A DNA stretch of 64,000 nt from Cladorhizidae sp. MBARI D1340-BT2 (lineage: Eukaryota > Porifera > Demospongiae > Poecilosclerida > Cladorhizidae): positions 38,496,336-38,560,335 of the forward strand of contig JAQNBH010000004.1 in the NCBI GenBank assembly GCA_028752905.1, written 5' to 3'. A program made the translations under genes and the position numbers. The notes below the pieces were generated by a model. The model was not told the DNA's origin and ran no database searches. It was given only the letters and a program-made list of their open reading frames with translations. Below are positions 61,622 through 64,000 of the stretch, piece by piece; position 1 is the stretch's first letter; each line of letters starts with the position of its first letter.

Positions 61622-62989
61622 TTAAGGCAGTATCTAAATCAAATATAACATTTAAAATTTTAAATTTCTAAACATTTGTATAATGTTTATTTGGGGGAGA
61701 AAAGTATCCATTGCATAAACTTATTCTCGTCAATCACCTCTCCTCCCAAGGTGGTGCAAAATGTGCTGAAGACATGCCGAATGCTTTGTTTACATGGTTG
61801 CTTTTCATATTTTTTTCCATTACTTTAATTGGAATATTGTATGCTATCTTATGAGTCACACCTATAAGGTGGTGTTCCTTGTATGCTAAGTGAAAAACAA
61901 ATACTTCTTGACGGATTGAAAGATAGCATGGAGGCATCATTCATGCTAAGATCTAAGTAACAACATATTCCCATCAATCAAATGTCTAGTATCCACAAGA
62001 TACTATAGCACCCCACATGGGTGTGTAGCTGTGGCAGACTTTGAATTTCTGAGAAGAGGGAAGGAACTGGGATGATGGAAGTAACTAATTCCTCCAATAA
62101 TCTACATTTTCACTAAAGCTTTTAAAAAATTATAGAAATCTATAATAACCAGCTAGACTTTCACATATCTGCTAATTCCAGGAACAAGGCTCCTTCTATA
62201 CCTTCCTATCATCAACTTGAACTTTGGGTAGTACTGGTGCGAAAATAAAACCAAGATCTAGAAATATATATTTGATGGATATTTGTTCAATATAATCTCC
62301 CACATCTGTAGGTTACTTTTATACTTCAAGAAGAACTTTGCATTCTTTCAAGGATAGAGGTAGCTAGTTCTCTCTAGTATTTCATTTTCATTTGATTCTT
62401 GATTACTCATATCCAAGGCTCTTTCAAGACAGCAAAAATGTTTCTGATGTCAGTGTTGTACAGCTGATATAAGAGAGCTTTTTGTGTATAGGGTTTGCTG
62501 CATGGCATTTTAATAATACAGGCATTCCCAATGTAAGATACACACATACATAGTACACTATACACATTCTAGAAATTGCGATGCACATTGGAACACATGA
62601 TCATTTCCTTCTCATCCACCAGAGGAATCAGAGGAAAAGCCACATGAAACATTTTTTACATTTTGTTTGATTATAAATTACATTGAAAAAACCCAATTTG
62701 CTCTGCAGATCTATAGCAGATATTGACCTCCGATTGCATGGTATTCGGCATTTGTGTGATAACACCATCAGCCAAGAATGCCAAATGATCTAATTTTAGA
62801 GAATTTGTGTGTTGTTTCCAGTAGCAAAGCACAGGGTCAGGTGCTCTACTGGTTTGTTGTGGTTCTTGTAGTAGTGCATGTACACTGGTTACTTTTTGTG
62901 AATTTGCAAACGTTTATCCAAGGTCTTTATTCATTCTATCTATCAAAACACCTGCCACAGATATATTTCTTCATTTGCAAAGCCCCAGG

Positions 62990-63177
62990 CTGTTTTCAGA
63001 CACTTCCCCCCCCCCCCTCCCCCCCACCCCTCCCGCACGCCCCTACAAAAGAAAAACCACACCCTCCACATCACCCCTATAAAACTTCGCTGTGTAGGAA
63101 ATTACTCAATTTCTGTTTCGTAACTTACTGAATTGCTGTTTAGGGAGGAGAAGTTATGAGGAATCCCACTATACTGG
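62990..63177. repeat. C-rich insertion in the ninth unit
   Basis: Between caggctgtt and ggtgattttctttaactcac the ninth unit carries about 180 bp that are missing at the matching place in the first unit (near 20955). It starts with a run of twelve C (63006-63017) and further C tracts, then has AC-rich DNA and a tail of ordinary composition. The open frame through it encodes only Pro/His-rich low complexity and is not believed to be a gene. Confidence 0.6.
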
Positions 63178-64000
63178 TGATTTTCTTTAACTCACTGGGT
63201 TTTACATCAAAGAGATCTTCATTTCCAGCAATTCGGCCCACATTATCTCTTACTTTTCTTTTGAAAAAACCCCTTAAAACCATTTTGTCATTGTATACTC
63301 TAGTAAAAAGCTTTCATAGATGAATAAACTTGCTTTGATAAAGAAGTGGCTGAACAATAGGTCTGATTTTGTGGATATAAAGCAATAGCTACTAAAATCT
63401 GTAATACCGCAGTCTCTTTTGTTTAGCACCCTGCTTTGAACCCCAACTTTCAAGGAAACTGGCACAACTGAAAAGCTGAAAATAGTTACAATATTGCCAC
63501 ACTCACAGAAAAATTAAACTAAACACTTTCCATAATTTAGTTTAGACAAAACTAAAGACCTAATCTTGAAGATAGTCAAAGAAGATTCTCCAACCAGACT
63601 AAAAAAGACTCGGTCTCTCAAGGCAGGTAATGAAGGAACAAGTATCTTGCGGTGAACTAAGAAGTACATGTGGAAAACACAATTGAAGCCTTAGACTTTT
63701 ATCCTTGGAAACCAGTTCACTGTAGAATGTTTGGACATCTACATGGTGTGAACTTCTTTTGGCCATTAATGGGAACAATTCTTGTAACAAGCTCGCTGGT
63801 AGCTTCCTTCACAAGCCAAAAGTACAATCTCTTGGTATATTGGAAAGTGTTTTGGATCTTCTTAGACCATGGAAGAGTTACTTGCACTATTAGAACAATG
63901 GAAAAAGGCTATAACATTGCAATGAGAACCTCGTCCAGATATCACGAAAAATAATTATTATAGATGCTTGAAGATGCCTGAAGGTAATAATAGACATGCT

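Larger units (their letters stand above)
60415..64000 (+). repeat. Ninth basic unit, cut by the window end
   Basis: From the acaaactttagactctattag landmark (about 60449) the DNA again follows the basic unit, diverged as the first copy is. It is interrupted by the 880-bp transposon at 60742-61621 and by a C-rich insertion near 62990-63177. The segment at 63733 onward corresponds to DNA about 0.7 kb before the acceptor of exon A, so another SRCR exon is expected about 450 bp past the right edge. Confidence 0.7.

Noticed and set aside
62778..63131. 117-codon frame with a Pro-rich stretch
   Set aside because: It runs through a C homopolymer insertion into intronic repeat DNA. The amino-acid pattern is low complexity and the frame is not kept in sister units.

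Overview
The window is AT-rich metazoan genomic DNA, most likely from a marine invertebrate. The reasons are scavenger-receptor cysteine-rich (SRCR) exons with canonical GT-AG splice sites and multi-kilobase introns, metazoan-type Ty3/gypsy and BEL/Pao retrotransposon remnants, and TTAA-targeting DNA transposons. A sponge, cnidarian, echinoderm or lancelet would fit, but the sequence alone does not decide. No bacterial genes, tRNA, rRNA or CRISPR array was seen.

Layout. (1) 1-13 kb is gene-poor and transposon-littered: a MITE-like element with 31-bp terminal inverted repeats (2375-2918), a 26-bp minisatellite (5451-5653) and a heavily decayed BEL/Pao pol remnant on the minus strand (about 6.1-7.7 kb). 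(2) About 13.26-17.96 kb holds a GC-rich, minus-strand Ty3/gypsy element. It still shows gag, CCHC knuckle, protease, reverse transcriptase, RNase H and integrase, but is broken by frameshifts, stops and a changed catalytic residue. (3) About 18.3-64 kb is one large tandem array. A basic unit of about 5 kb, each with one 330-bp SRCR exon, is repeated at least eight times (exons at 22.2, 27.8, 32.9, 37.6, 42.7, 48.3, 53.3 and 58.0 kb). A ninth unit runs off the right edge.

The array has a second tier. Two divergent basic units, called here B-type and C-type, form a dimer of 9,791 bp that is present three times nearly identically (24801-34591, 34592-45316, 45317-55003). A fourth, older B-type copy follows. 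The first two dimers are exactly the same length once a 930-bp piggyBac-like insertion and its TTAA duplication (44364-45301) are removed from the second. Every SRCR exon is open, is exactly 330 nt and is bounded by phase-1 introns. Exons can therefore be added, lost, swapped or skipped without disturbing the reading frame. This suggests one growing multi-SRCR receptor or secreted protein gene on the plus strand, a kind of gene linked to recognition and immunity. Its signal peptide, other domains and termini are not in the window.

The most interesting signals are the dimeric higher-order array of frame-neutral exons, a short conversion-like tract in one exon, unit-specific indels, two TTAA insertions whose empty sites are preserved in sister repeats, a perfect 29-bp-arm hairpin inside the piggyBac-like element, and a recurring intronic hairpin with hammerhead/Penelope-like sequence words.
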